Source: Rickettsiales bacterium UBA2645 (GTDB lineage Bacteria > Pseudomonadota > Alphaproteobacteria > Rickettsiales > UBA1997). From it: a stretch of DNA of 13,638 bases. The stretch is from contig DENL01000054.1 of assembly GCA_002359655.1 (NCBI GenBank), positions 1-13,638 of the forward strand, written 5' to 3'. A program made the translations under genes and the position numbers. Below, in pieces: positions 5,550 through 12,326 of this stretch (the first letter of the stretch is position 1; every line of letters begins with the position of its first letter). The notes below the pieces were generated by a model. That model ran no database searches, was not told the DNA's origin, and was given only the letters and a program-made list of their open reading frames with translations.

Positions 5550-7568
5550 TTACTTAGTCGCTAATTCGTTAACAAACTCTATAACCACTTGACCAATTCC
5601 AACTGGCTCACCCTCTTTGAATTTGATTTTACCAATTTTTACATCGTGATCGGTACGAATTGAGTTTTCCATCTTCATGGCCTCAATCACTACAAGCTCT
5701 TGGCCAGCTTTTACTTCTTCGCCCTCTTGAACTTTGAAGCGAATAACTTTTCCAGTAATTGGCGAAGTTAAACTTACGGGCTTAGCATTTTTCTGAATTT
5801 TTGGCATAAATTTGTAAAGCTCAGCATTTCTTGGCGATAGAACATTCACAAAAACATCTGAACCAGAATATTGCAGTAAATAGCTTCCAGTGATATTGTT
5901 TTCTCTAATTTTTACTCCAATTGCTTTACCGTTTACCACTCCACGAAAAAGCTTTTCACCGTTATTCCAAGAAGATTCTAACTCAATCTTTTTATGATCA
6001 CACTCAACTTTAACATGATTGTTCGATCTATCCGTAATCATAACTAGGTAAGATTTTTCATCCAACATCACCACCCAACGATCTGATATTTGCTTTTCGC
6101 GATGATTCAACTGACCAGTTATTTTGCCGTTTCTTTCGTAGTTACGCAAAAATATGTGCAAAGCGCTTGTAATTAGCACCTCTTCTGATTCTGAGTTTAG
6201 CTCATTACCAGAAAAACCTTTTGGAAATTCATTTTTAATAAAGCTGGTTGAAATATCGCCGCTGACGAATTTTTCATTACGCATTATTGTTTCAAGGAAG
6301 CTGATATTATGTGAAACTCCACCAATAGCAAAACTTCCCAGAGCATGACGCATATGACTGATTGCTTCATCACGATTTTTACCGTAAGAACAAAGTTTAG
6401 CAATCATGGCATCATAAAACATGCTGACTTCGCCACCTTCGTAAACTCCAGAATCAACACGAACATTTTCATTTTCTTCTGGTTCAATATAAAGATTGAT
6501 ACGACCAGAAGATGGCAAGAAACCGCGGGATGGATCTTCAGCATAAATGCGTGATTCCATCGCCCAACCATTAAGCTTTATATCTTCTTGCTTGAATGGA
6601 AGTTTTTCGTTTAAAGCAATTTTGATCATCAGCTCAACAATATCTAAGCCGGTAACAAGCTCGGTAACTGGATGCTCAACTTGCAAACGTGTATTCATCT
6701 CAAGGAAATAGAAATTTTTATTCTTATCCATGATATATTCGATAGTACCTGCCGAAAAATAGCCTACTTTTGCGGCTAAAGCTTTTGATTGCTCGTACAT
6801 TTTTTGACGAGTTTTTTCATCAACAAAAGAGCTTGGCGCTTCTTCGATCACTTTTTGATTATTACGCTGAATAGAGCATTCTCTTTCACCCAAACAAACC
6901 GTGTTTCCTTGCTTGTCAGCGATGATTTGGATTTCAATGTGACGCGGATTTTCGATAAATTTTTCGATAAAAATACGATCGTCAGAGAAGCTGTTCCGAG
7001 CTTCGTTTGAAGCCGACAAAAATGCCTCGGACATTTCTTCACTTTTCCAAACAATTCTCATACCCTTTCCACCACCACCAGCAGAGGCTTTAACCATCAC
7101 AGGGAAGCCGATTTTTTCGGCAATTTCTAGCGCTTCTTTGTCATCTTTAACAACTCCCATATGACCAGGAACCGTACTAACACTGGCAGCAATGGCAATT
7201 TTTTTTGATTCGATTTTGTCGCCCATCATTTCAATTGAGTGCACCGAAGGGCCAACAAATATTACTCCGGACTTTTCTAGAGCATTAGCAAAAGCACGAT
7301 TTTCTGATAAAAATCCATATCCTGGATGAACCAGAGTTGCACCAGTTTTTTTGATAGCGGATAAAATTTTATCAACATTTAAATAGCTTTGCGAAGATGG
7401 TGAATGTCCGATATTTACAGCCTCATCAGCCATTTGTACAAAAAGCGAATTGGCGTCAGCATCAGAATAAACCGCAACAGTTTTAATGCCTAACTTGCGA
7501 CAAGTTTTAATAATACGACAAGCAATTTCACCGCGATTAGCGATTAGCAATTTATGAGATTTGTACAT
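5550..7568 (-). CDS. pccA: Propionyl-/acetyl-CoA carboxylase alpha subunit (biotin carboxylase + BCCP)
   Basis: This 672-residue protein carboxylates its own biotin with ATP and bicarbonate; a partner beta chain then transfers CO2 to an acyl-CoA, most likely propionyl-CoA. The biotin carboxylase part (about 1-450) shows ANRGEIACRII (10-20), HPGYGFLSEN (81-90), the glycine-rich ATP-grasp loop GGGGKGM (164-170), ERECSIQRNNQKVIEEAPS (228-246) and EMNTRLQVEHPVTE (290-303). A BT-type linker domain follows, then a biotinyl domain with EAMKMEN, whose biotin-accepting lysine is Lys632. The turn before it reads SPITGKV instead of the common SPMPGxV. No pccB is adjacent, although the two are usually neighbours. 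The ATG at 7568 lacks a Shine-Dalgarno sequence. Confidence 0.93.
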   Translation of the reverse strand: MYKSHKLLIANRGEIACRIIKTCRKLGIKTVAVYSDADANSLFVQMADEAVNIGHSPSSQSYLNVDKILSAIKKTGATLVHPGYGFLSENRAFANALEKSGVIFVGPSVHSIEMMGDKIESKKIAIAASVSTVPGHMGVVKDDKEALEIAEKIGFPVMVKASAGGGGKGMRIVWKSEEMSEAFLSASNEARNSFSDDRIFIEKFIENPRHIEIQIIADKQGNTVCLGERECSIQRNNQKVIEEAPSSFVDEKTRQKMYEQSKALAAKVGYFSAGTIEYIMDKNKNFYFLEMNTRLQVEHPVTELVTGLDIVELMIKIALNEKLPFKQEDIKLNGWAMESRIYAEDPSRGFLPSSGRINLYIEPEENENVRVDSGVYEGGEVSMFYDAMIAKLCSYGKNRDEAISHMRHALGSFAIGGVSHNISFLETIMRNEKFVSGDISTSFIKNEFPKGFSGNELNSESEEVLITSALHIFLRNYERNGKITGQLNHREKQISDRWVVMLDEKSYLVMITDRSNNHVKVECDHKKIELESSWNNGEKLFRGVVNGKAIGVKIRENNITGSYLLQYSGSDVFVNVLSPRNAELYKFMPKIQKNAKPVSLTSPITGKVIRFKVQEGEEVKAGQELVVIEAMKMENSIRTDHDVKIGKIKFKEGEPVGIGQVVIEFVNELATK

Positions 7569-7591
7569 TTTGGAAAAGAAATTGATTTGCT

Positions 7592-7717
7592 ATGGAGTAT
7601 CTTTAAAACTTACTCGAGCTTGTTGCTAAGCGATATTTTGAAAAGTGGGCGCATGCTAAATTTGAAGATAAAAAAATCAAACTATTATCTTTAGCAACTT
7701 ACCAGAAAATCTTTTAA
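7592..7717 (+). pseudogene. Coding-like relic with early stop, before ubiA
   Basis: An ATG at 7592 is followed by three codons, a TAA (7604-7606), then 36 open codons in the same frame to a TAA at 7715-7717, five bases before the ubiA ATG. The open part reads like a charged, helix-prone peptide with varied codon use (for example AKRYFEKWAHAKFEDKK). It has no ATG, GTG or TTG start of its own after the early stop. It could be a small gene killed by one nonsense change, the tail of a lost gene once coupled to ubiA, or a chance frame. I do not recognise the peptide. An inverted repeat GTTGCTAA/TTAGCAAC lies within it. Confidence 0.3.
7622..7698. repeat. 8-bp inverted repeat flanking 61 bp
   Basis: GTTGCTAA (7622-7629) is matched by its exact reverse complement TTAGCAAC (7691-7698), separated by 61 bp, in the gap between the divergent pccA and ubiA genes. 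It may be a regulatory dyad, the closing stem of a leader RNA, or chance. No target-site duplication or transposase is visible. Confidence 0.3.
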
Positions 7718-7722
7718 GCCGC

Positions 7723-8583
7723 ATGAAACAAAGCTTTATCAACTACATAAACCTTACTAGAATTAATCGACCAATTGGCATTGGATTACTTTTTTTACCA
7801 TGTCTTTTTGGCATTTTTTTGGCTGAAAAAAAATCTTATTTAGATTTTACAAAAACCTTTTGGATGATTTTTCTTTTTGCTTTTGGATCAGTAATAATGC
7901 GTTCTGCTGGCTGTATTCTTAATGACATTTTTGACAAAAAATTTGATCGTCAAATCGAGCGCACCAAAAATCGCCCACTCGCTTCAGGACAAATTAACCA
8001 GCGGGAAGCTTTAATTTTATTATTTATACTACTCATAATCGGACTTTTAATTTTACTACAGTTTAACTTCTTAACTATAATGTCAGGGTTTTTTGCACTT
8101 ACTTTGGCCGCCATTTATCCTTTGATGAAACGAATAACTTATTACCCGCAAGTTTTCTTAGGACTGGCTTTTAATTTTGGAATCATAATGGCAAACCTTG
8201 CCACTAGATCTCAAATCAATTTTAGTTTTATAATTTTATATTTTGCCGCAATAATCTGGACATTAATTTACGACACAATTTACGCTTACCAAGATATTGA
8301 GGACGACTTAAAAATAGGTGTAAAATCTAGTGCTATAAAATTTGGTAAAAATCCTAAAAATACTTTATTAGCTTTAAGTTTATTAATGTTTTTAGCTTTA
8401 TTTTTTGTTGGATTTTTCGAATCACTCAACTGGCGCTTTTTTCTGATTAGCGCTTCAGCTTTCTTTTTGCTGGCACAAAAAATAATCACTTGTGATTTTT
8501 CAAATGCTCAAAACTGCTTAAAAGTATTTAAAGAAAATTTTTGGATTGGCGCCTTAATTTCAATTGGAATATTTTTAGGATGA
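7723..8583 (+). CDS. ubiA: 4-hydroxybenzoate polyprenyltransferase
   Basis: This inner-membrane enzyme attaches the polyprenyl chain to 4-hydroxybenzoate in ubiquinone synthesis. Its 286 residues are full length. Both magnesium-diphosphate motifs of the UbiA superfamily are present: NDIFDKKFDR (67-76, with D68, D71 and D75) and DTIYAYQDIEDD (184-195), followed by KSSA. The N-terminal RINRPIG (13-19) and NRPLASG (83-89) are also typical of UbiA proper, as opposed to haem O synthase or chlorophyll synthase. Many hydrophobic segments fill the rest. The ATG at 7723 has no Shine-Dalgarno sequence. The stop overlaps the nadD start, so the two are likely co-translated. It heads a compact plus-strand cluster and is divergent from pccA. 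Confidence 0.95.
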   Translation: MKQSFINYINLTRINRPIGIGLLFLPCLFGIFLAEKKSYLDFTKTFWMIFLFAFGSVIMRSAGCILNDIFDKKFDRQIERTKNRPLASGQINQREALILLFILLIIGLLILLQFNFLTIMSGFFALTLAAIYPLMKRITYYPQVFLGLAFNFGIIMANLATRSQINFSFIILYFAAIIWTLIYDTIYAYQDIEDDLKIGVKSSAIKFGKNPKNTLLALSLLMFLALFFVGFFESLNWRFFLISASAFFLLAQKIITCDFSNAQNCLKVFKENFWIGALISIGIFLG

Positions 8584-9122
8584 TGCGCGTTGGATTATTT
8601 GGCGGAAGCTTTAATCCTCCGCATCAAGGACATATTCATATAAGTCAACTGGCGATTAAAAAGCTTGGACTAAATCAAATCTGGTGGATTCCGACCGCTT
8701 ACAATTCTTTTAAAGAAAAAGGTATTTATGAAAGCTATACAATACGCTGCGAAAAATGTGAAAAAATAAGTAAAAACCATCCAAAGATTCATTTAAAAAA
8801 AATTTCTGAAATTCGCAGTGAAAAGTTAATAAAAAATCTGCAAAAAAAATACCGTAATCATCAATTTTTTTGGATTATGGGAGCAGATAATTTACTTAGA
8901 TTGCATGAGTGGGAAAATTTTAGAGGATTAATAAAGACAATCCCTTTAGCAATTTTTAGCCGTGAAAATTTTTTACTAAAAATTTCTAAAACTAAATCTT
9001 TTCAGATTTATAAAAAAATGCTTTCCGCCGATAAGTCTTTGCCAAAGTTCAAAATTTTTAAAACTAAAAATCTTAATATTTCTTCAACACAAATACGAAA
9101 TAATGCTAAATTATATAGTTGA
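8580..9122 (+). CDS. nadD: Nicotinate-nucleotide adenylyltransferase
   Basis: This enzyme adenylates nicotinate mononucleotide to deamido-NAD in NAD synthesis. The 180-residue protein carries the nucleotidyltransferase signature GGSFNPPHQGH (8-18), the substrate segment WWIPTAYNSFK (35-45; the common NP before the lysine is replaced by NS), IMGADNLLRLHEW (99-111) and ISSTQIR (167-173). It is at the short end for the family. I placed the start at 8580 (ATG overlapping the ubiA TGA, next to AGGA), since the open frame back to 8541 lies inside ubiA. The second ATG at 8583 would also serve. Its 3' end overlaps tatD by 20 nt. Confidence 0.93.
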   Translation: MMRVGLFGGSFNPPHQGHIHISQLAIKKLGLNQIWWIPTAYNSFKEKGIYESYTIRCEKCEKISKNHPKIHLKKISEIRSEKLIKNLQKKYRNHQFFWIMGADNLLRLHEWENFRGLIKTIPLAIFSRENFLLKISKTKSFQIYKKMLSADKSLPKFKIFKTKNLNISSTQIRNNAKLYS

Positions 9123-9897
9123 TACTCATTGCCATTTAGATCTTATCGAAAAACAAGGGATCACTCTTGGTGAAGTTATTGAATACTCACTCAAAAATAA
9201 TGTAAAAATCCTACAAACAATTTGCACAAAAATTACTGAAATTGAGAGCGTTTTGAAATATACTAAAGATCATGATTTTATCTATGCATCAGTTGGGATT
9301 CATCCTTGTAATGTTGGAGAACAGTCAAAAATAAAGGCTGCAGAAATTATAAAAATCTGTGAAGAAAATTCTAAAATCATCGGCATTGGAGAAACTGGGC
9401 TGGATTATTATCATGATAAATCAGCTATTGACCTACAAAAATATAGCTTTGTCGAACATATTAAAGCTTCAGCTAAAACCAATTTGCCACTAATAATTCA
9501 CAGTCGCGACGCCGATATAGACATGATGGAAATTTTAGAAGCTGAGCAGAAAAATAATAACTTTCCTGCACTTTTACATTGCTTTTCAAGCTCAAAAGAA
9601 CTGGCTAAAAAAGCTTTGGATCTAGGAATTTATATCTCAATTTCAGGAATAGTTACTTTTAAAAATGCCCATACTCTTCAAGAGATTGTGAAATATCTAC
9701 CACTCGAATCTTTGTTGGTTGAAACCGACTCACCTTATTTAGCACCAATTCCATTTCGCGGAAAAATAAATCAACCAGCCTTTACGAAACACGTAATAGA
9801 GTTTATCGCAGAGTTAAAAAATTTAAGCGTTGAAGAAATTACTCATCAAACTACCGAGAACTTTTTTAAGATTTTTAAAAAAGCTCAAAAATTATGA
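9103..9897 (+). CDS. tatD: TatD-family metal-dependent hydrolase (DNase)
   Basis: This is a TIM-barrel amidohydrolase-superfamily nuclease, probably a 3'-5' DNA exonuclease; the cellular role in this lineage is not settled. Its 264 residues are standard length. Metal and active-site positions are all visible: DTHCH (7-11, with H9 and H11), GETGLDYY (96-103, with E97), IIHSRDA (131-137, with H133), LLHCFSSS (157-164, with H159) and ETDSPYLAP (207-215, with D209). The DxHxH motif sits at residue 7, which fixes the start at 9103, although this overlaps nadD by 20 nt. Its stop overlaps the tadA start (ATGA). It could be YcfH-like, since subfamilies cannot be told apart here. Confidence 0.93.
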   Translation: MLNYIVDTHCHLDLIEKQGITLGEVIEYSLKNNVKILQTICTKITEIESVLKYTKDHDFIYASVGIHPCNVGEQSKIKAAEIIKICEENSKIIGIGETGLDYYHDKSAIDLQKYSFVEHIKASAKTNLPLIIHSRDADIDMMEILEAEQKNNNFPALLHCFSSSKELAKKALDLGIYISISGIVTFKNAHTLQEIVKYLPLESLLVETDSPYLAPIPFRGKINQPAFTKHVIEFIAELKNLSVEEITHQTTENFFKIFKKAQKL

Positions 9898-10337
9898 AGA
9901 AAGATTTCATGTCAGAAGCAATTGCTCAGGCTAAACTTGCTTTTGAAAAAGATGAAGTTCCAGTTGGAGCTGTTATTGTAGAAGATGGGAAAGTTATAGC
10001 CGCAACTCATAACTTTAATTTGCACCTAAAAGATCCAACTGCTCATGCAGAAATTCTAGCTTTACGTCAAGCTGCCCAAATAAAAAATTCGGCTCGACTT
10101 GATGATTGCGATCTTTACATAACTTTAGAACCTTGCGCTATGTGCGCTGCAGCCATTTCTTTGGCTCGAATAAGAAGAATTTATTATGCCTTATCTGATG
10201 AGAAATTCGGTGCTATAGAAAACGGGATAAGAATTTTCTCTGGTAAATCTTGTTATCATAAACCAGAAATTTACTCAGGAATTTATGAAGAAGAAGCTAG
10301 AAATCTTTTGGTGAATTTTTTTAAACTAAAGAGATAA
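9894..10337 (+). CDS. tadA: tRNA-specific adenosine deaminase
   Basis: This enzyme converts adenosine 34 to inosine in tRNA-Arg(ACG), allowing wobble decoding of CGN arginine codons. The 147-residue protein has the cytidine deaminase-fold zinc site: HAE (51-53, catalytic Glu53) and PCAMC (80-84, Cys81 and Cys84). N-terminal DEVPVGAVIV (20-29) and RIRRIYYAL (92-100) match TadA better than free guanine or cytosine deaminases. Translation is probably coupled to tatD through the ATGA overlap. The gene ends one base before the GTTTCACGTGAAAC core of the first parS site. The window's own tRNA-Arg is the UCU species, which is not a TadA substrate. Confidence 0.93.
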   Translation: MKKDFMSEAIAQAKLAFEKDEVPVGAVIVEDGKVIAATHNFNLHLKDPTAHAEILALRQAAQIKNSARLDDCDLYITLEPCAMCAAAISLARIRRIYYALSDEKFGAIENGIRIFSGKSCYHKPEIYSGIYEEEARNLLVNFFKLKR

Positions 10338-10352
10338 GTTTCACGTGAAACT
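10337..10352. promoter_or_regulatory. parS site 1 (ParB binding)
   Basis: This is a perfect 16-bp palindrome, AGTTTCACGTGAAACT. It matches the widely conserved bacterial parS consensus TGTTTCACGTGAAACA at 14 of 16 positions, with only the two outermost bases differing. It sits directly after the tadA stop and upstream of parA, where ParB spreading could also repress the parA promoter. A GTG inside it opens the longest parA frame but is not a credible start. Confidence 0.93.
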
Positions 10353-10354
10353 AT

Positions 10355-10382
10355 TTGACAGGGGAAAAAAGATTTTTAGCTT
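10355..10382 (+). promoter_or_regulatory. Candidate parA promoter next to parS
   Basis: An exact TTGACA -35 box (10355-10360) begins three bases after the parS palindrome. With a 16-nt spacer the -10 would be TAGCTT (10377-10382), only 3 of 6 matches, so the promoter is weak or wrongly placed. If real, the leader of parA would be about 45 nt and ParB bound at parS would lie against the -35 box. Confidence 0.35.
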
Positions 10383-10431
10383 GAATATAAATAAAAATTG
10401 CAGCAATAAATTTTCTAAACCCAATCAATCT

Positions 10432-11214
10432 ATGACCAATTCAATAAAAAGAGCTAAGGTTTTTTCAATTGTCAATCAAAAAGGCGGGGTTGGAAAAACT
10501 ACAACCACAGTCAATTTATCAACCGCCTTTGCAGCAATAAAAAAGAAGGTTTTATTAGTTGATTTAGATCCTCAAGGCAATGCTAGTACTGGATTTGGCA
10601 TTACCCAGTCTCAGAGACAAAAAACTATTTACGAAGTTTTAATCAATGAATGTTTGATAAAAAGCGCAATAATGCCAACTCGCATTCCCAATCTCAGTAT
10701 AGTCACTTCAACTGTTGATTTATCAGCTTGCGAAATTGAATTAGCTTCAGCTAATAAAAGAGAATATATTTTGCGCCGCACTCTAAAAGACGTGATAGAT
10801 GATTATGATTATATTTTAATTGACTGTCCTCCATCTTTGGGAATGCTAACTGTCAATGCTTTGACAGCATCTGACTCAATACTAATTCCGATGCAATGTG
10901 AATTTTTTGCTCTTGAAGGATTAAGTCATTTGTTGACCAGCTTAGAGCTTGTGAAAGAAAATTTGAATCACACTTTAAAGATCAGTGGCATAATTTTAAC
11001 AATGCATGACCGTAGAAATAAATTAACTGAGCAGGTTGAAATCGATGTTAGAAGTTTTTTAAAAGACAAGGTTTTTAGAAATGCTATTCCAAGAAATGTA
11101 AAACTTTCAGAAGCTCCCTCTCACGGACTGCCAGGAATAATTTACGATTCTAAATGCCCCGGTTCAACTGCTTATATCCGACTAGCAAAAGAAATTTTAG
11201 AAAGAGACATATAA
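10432..11214 (+). CDS. parA: Chromosome partitioning ATPase ParA (Soj)
   Basis: This deviant-Walker ATPase binds DNA when dimerised with ATP and drives origin segregation with ParB. From the ATG at 10432 it has 260 residues, the usual chromosomal ParA size. Visible are the deviant Walker A KGGVGKTTTT (17-26, signature Lys17 and Lys22), LLVDLDPQGNAS (41-52, Asp44) and Walker B ILIDCPPSLG (128-137). There is no N-terminal HTH domain, so it is type Ib/chromosomal and not P1-plasmid type. The frame is open back to a GTG at 10345, but that start lies within parS and adds 29 unconserved residues. parB follows after 55 bp. The classic mnmG-rsmG neighbours are absent upstream. Confidence 0.95.
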   Translation: MTNSIKRAKVFSIVNQKGGVGKTTTTVNLSTAFAAIKKKVLLVDLDPQGNASTGFGITQSQRQKTIYEVLINECLIKSAIMPTRIPNLSIVTSTVDLSACEIELASANKREYILRRTLKDVIDDYDYILIDCPPSLGMLTVNALTASDSILIPMQCEFFALEGLSHLLTSLELVKENLNHTLKISGIILTMHDRRNKLTEQVEIDVRSFLKDKVFRNAIPRNVKLSEAPSHGLPGIIYDSKCPGSTAYIRLAKEILERDI

Positions 11215-11237
11215 CTAGTTACCGAGCAAAATTACTT

Positions 11238-11253
11238 GGTTTCACGTGAAACA
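11238..11253. promoter_or_regulatory. parS site 2 (ParB binding)
   Basis: GGTTTCACGTGAAACA contains the same 14-bp palindromic core as site 1 (11239-11252) and matches the parS consensus at 15 of 16 positions. It lies in the parA-parB gap, 16 bp before the parB start. ParB bound here could feed back on its own gene. I saw no other copy of the CACGTG-centred core in the window. Confidence 0.93.
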
Positions 11254-11269
11254 TTAAAAAAACTAAAAA

Positions 11270-12214
11270 ATGAAAGAAACTGCACAGCAAGAAAAGAAAT
11301 TAGGTAGAGGTCTTTCAGCCCTGCTTGGCGAGAGTAAATCAAAAAAAATTGACGATTTTGAAAATGAGTTTGGCAGCGCAGTTGACTCTATAAAACTTGT
11401 TCCCGTTGAGAAAATCACTGCTGGAATTTATCAGCCAAGAAAAACTTTTGACGAAGTTGAGTTAAATGAGTTATCAAAATCCATAAAAGAAAATGGTCTA
11501 ATTCAGCCAATTATCTTACGTAAATCTGACGAAGAAGATAATTACGAAATCATTGCCGGAGAAAGAAGATTTCGCGCTGCAAAGATTGCTGGATTAAGCG
11601 CGATTCCTGCGATTATTAAAAAAATTAACAATCATGAGGCGCTAGAATTAGCAATTATTGAGAATGTTCAAAGAACTGATTTATCTCTGATTGAGGAAGC
11701 GGAAGGTTATAAGCAATTGATCCAAGAATTTTCTTACACTCAAGACCAAATTGCTAAAAGAGTTGGTAAAAGCAGAAGTCATATCACAAACTTACTTCGT
11801 CTTTTAACCTTACCACAAGTTGTAAGAAATTTTCTTGACCAAAAATTAATCTCAATGGGCCATGCTAGAGCAATTATTAACTCTAATAGTCCAGAGAAAA
11901 TAGCTCAAAAAATTGTTAAAGATTCTTTAAGCGTTAGAGATGTTGAAGATCTAGTACGCAATGAAAGGGTTGAAAAAGCACAAACTACTCCCGTTTTGAT
12001 TCGCACCGAATCGAAAATAAAATTCTTTAATAGTGATTATCTTGTAAAATTAGAAAATGAGCTATCTGAAGTCATCGGAATGGAAAGTAAAATTTCTTAT
12101 AATTCCTTTAAAAATAGTGGGAAAATTTTAATTAAATTCTCTGAGTTAAATAAGATTCAGCAATTGATTGAAAAAATTAAAATGATAAATTCTAGCTCCC
12201 TAGGTAAAGGCTAA
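11270..12214 (+). CDS. parB: Chromosome partitioning protein ParB (Spo0J)
   Basis: This CTP-dependent DNA clamp loads at parS and slides, forming the partition complex moved by ParA. It has 314 residues. The N-terminal LGRGLSALLG (11-20) is the conserved ParA-contact region. The ParB/Srx CTP-binding domain shows GERRFRAA (97-104) and ENVQR (131-135). The helix-turn-helix that reads parS is around 157-178 (TQDQIAKRVGKSRSHITNLL). The C-terminal dimerisation domain is about 260-310. The start ATG at 11270 gives the expected N-terminus but follows an A-rich leader without a Shine-Dalgarno sequence. Its targets are the two parS sites flanking parA. Confidence 0.96.
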   Translation: MKETAQQEKKLGRGLSALLGESKSKKIDDFENEFGSAVDSIKLVPVEKITAGIYQPRKTFDEVELNELSKSIKENGLIQPIILRKSDEEDNYEIIAGERRFRAAKIAGLSAIPAIIKKINNHEALELAIIENVQRTDLSLIEEAEGYKQLIQEFSYTQDQIAKRVGKSRSHITNLLRLLTLPQVVRNFLDQKLISMGHARAIINSNSPEKIAQKIVKDSLSVRDVEDLVRNERVEKAQTTPVLIRTESKIKFFNSDYLVKLENELSEVIGMESKISYNSFKNSGKILIKFSELNKIQQLIEKIKMINSSSLGKG

Positions 12215-12326
12215 ATTAGCTTCTAATAAGTTCCTGATAAAGAAGCCTATCCCATTTTACCAATGAATAAATCGCTTTTCCGAGATTTATTAACAGTTTG
12301 ATTAAATATTTAAAAATTCAAAAAAC
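12215..12326. other. Gap between parB and hisC
   Basis: This gap is 112 bp and AT-rich. A partial dyad GCTTCT (12219-12224) / AGAAGC (12241-12246) begins just after the parB stop, but no T run follows, so it is not a clear terminator. No convincing promoter boxes are seen, although hisC probably needs a start site here or reads through from parB. Confidence 0.4.

Noticed and set aside
6154..7054. Several open frames of 64-73 codons opposite or within pccA
   Set aside because: All overlap the well-supported pccA reading frame and show no recognisable protein features.
10345..10431. GTG start giving a 289-residue ParA
   Set aside because: The GTG is inside the parS palindrome and the added 29 residues do not fit chromosomal ParA, which begins just before the KGGVGKT loop.
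12286..12312. hisC promoter (TTTATT / TATTTA or TTAACA)
   Set aside because: Spacers of 15 or 11 nt do not fit and the region is so AT-rich that matches are uninformative.
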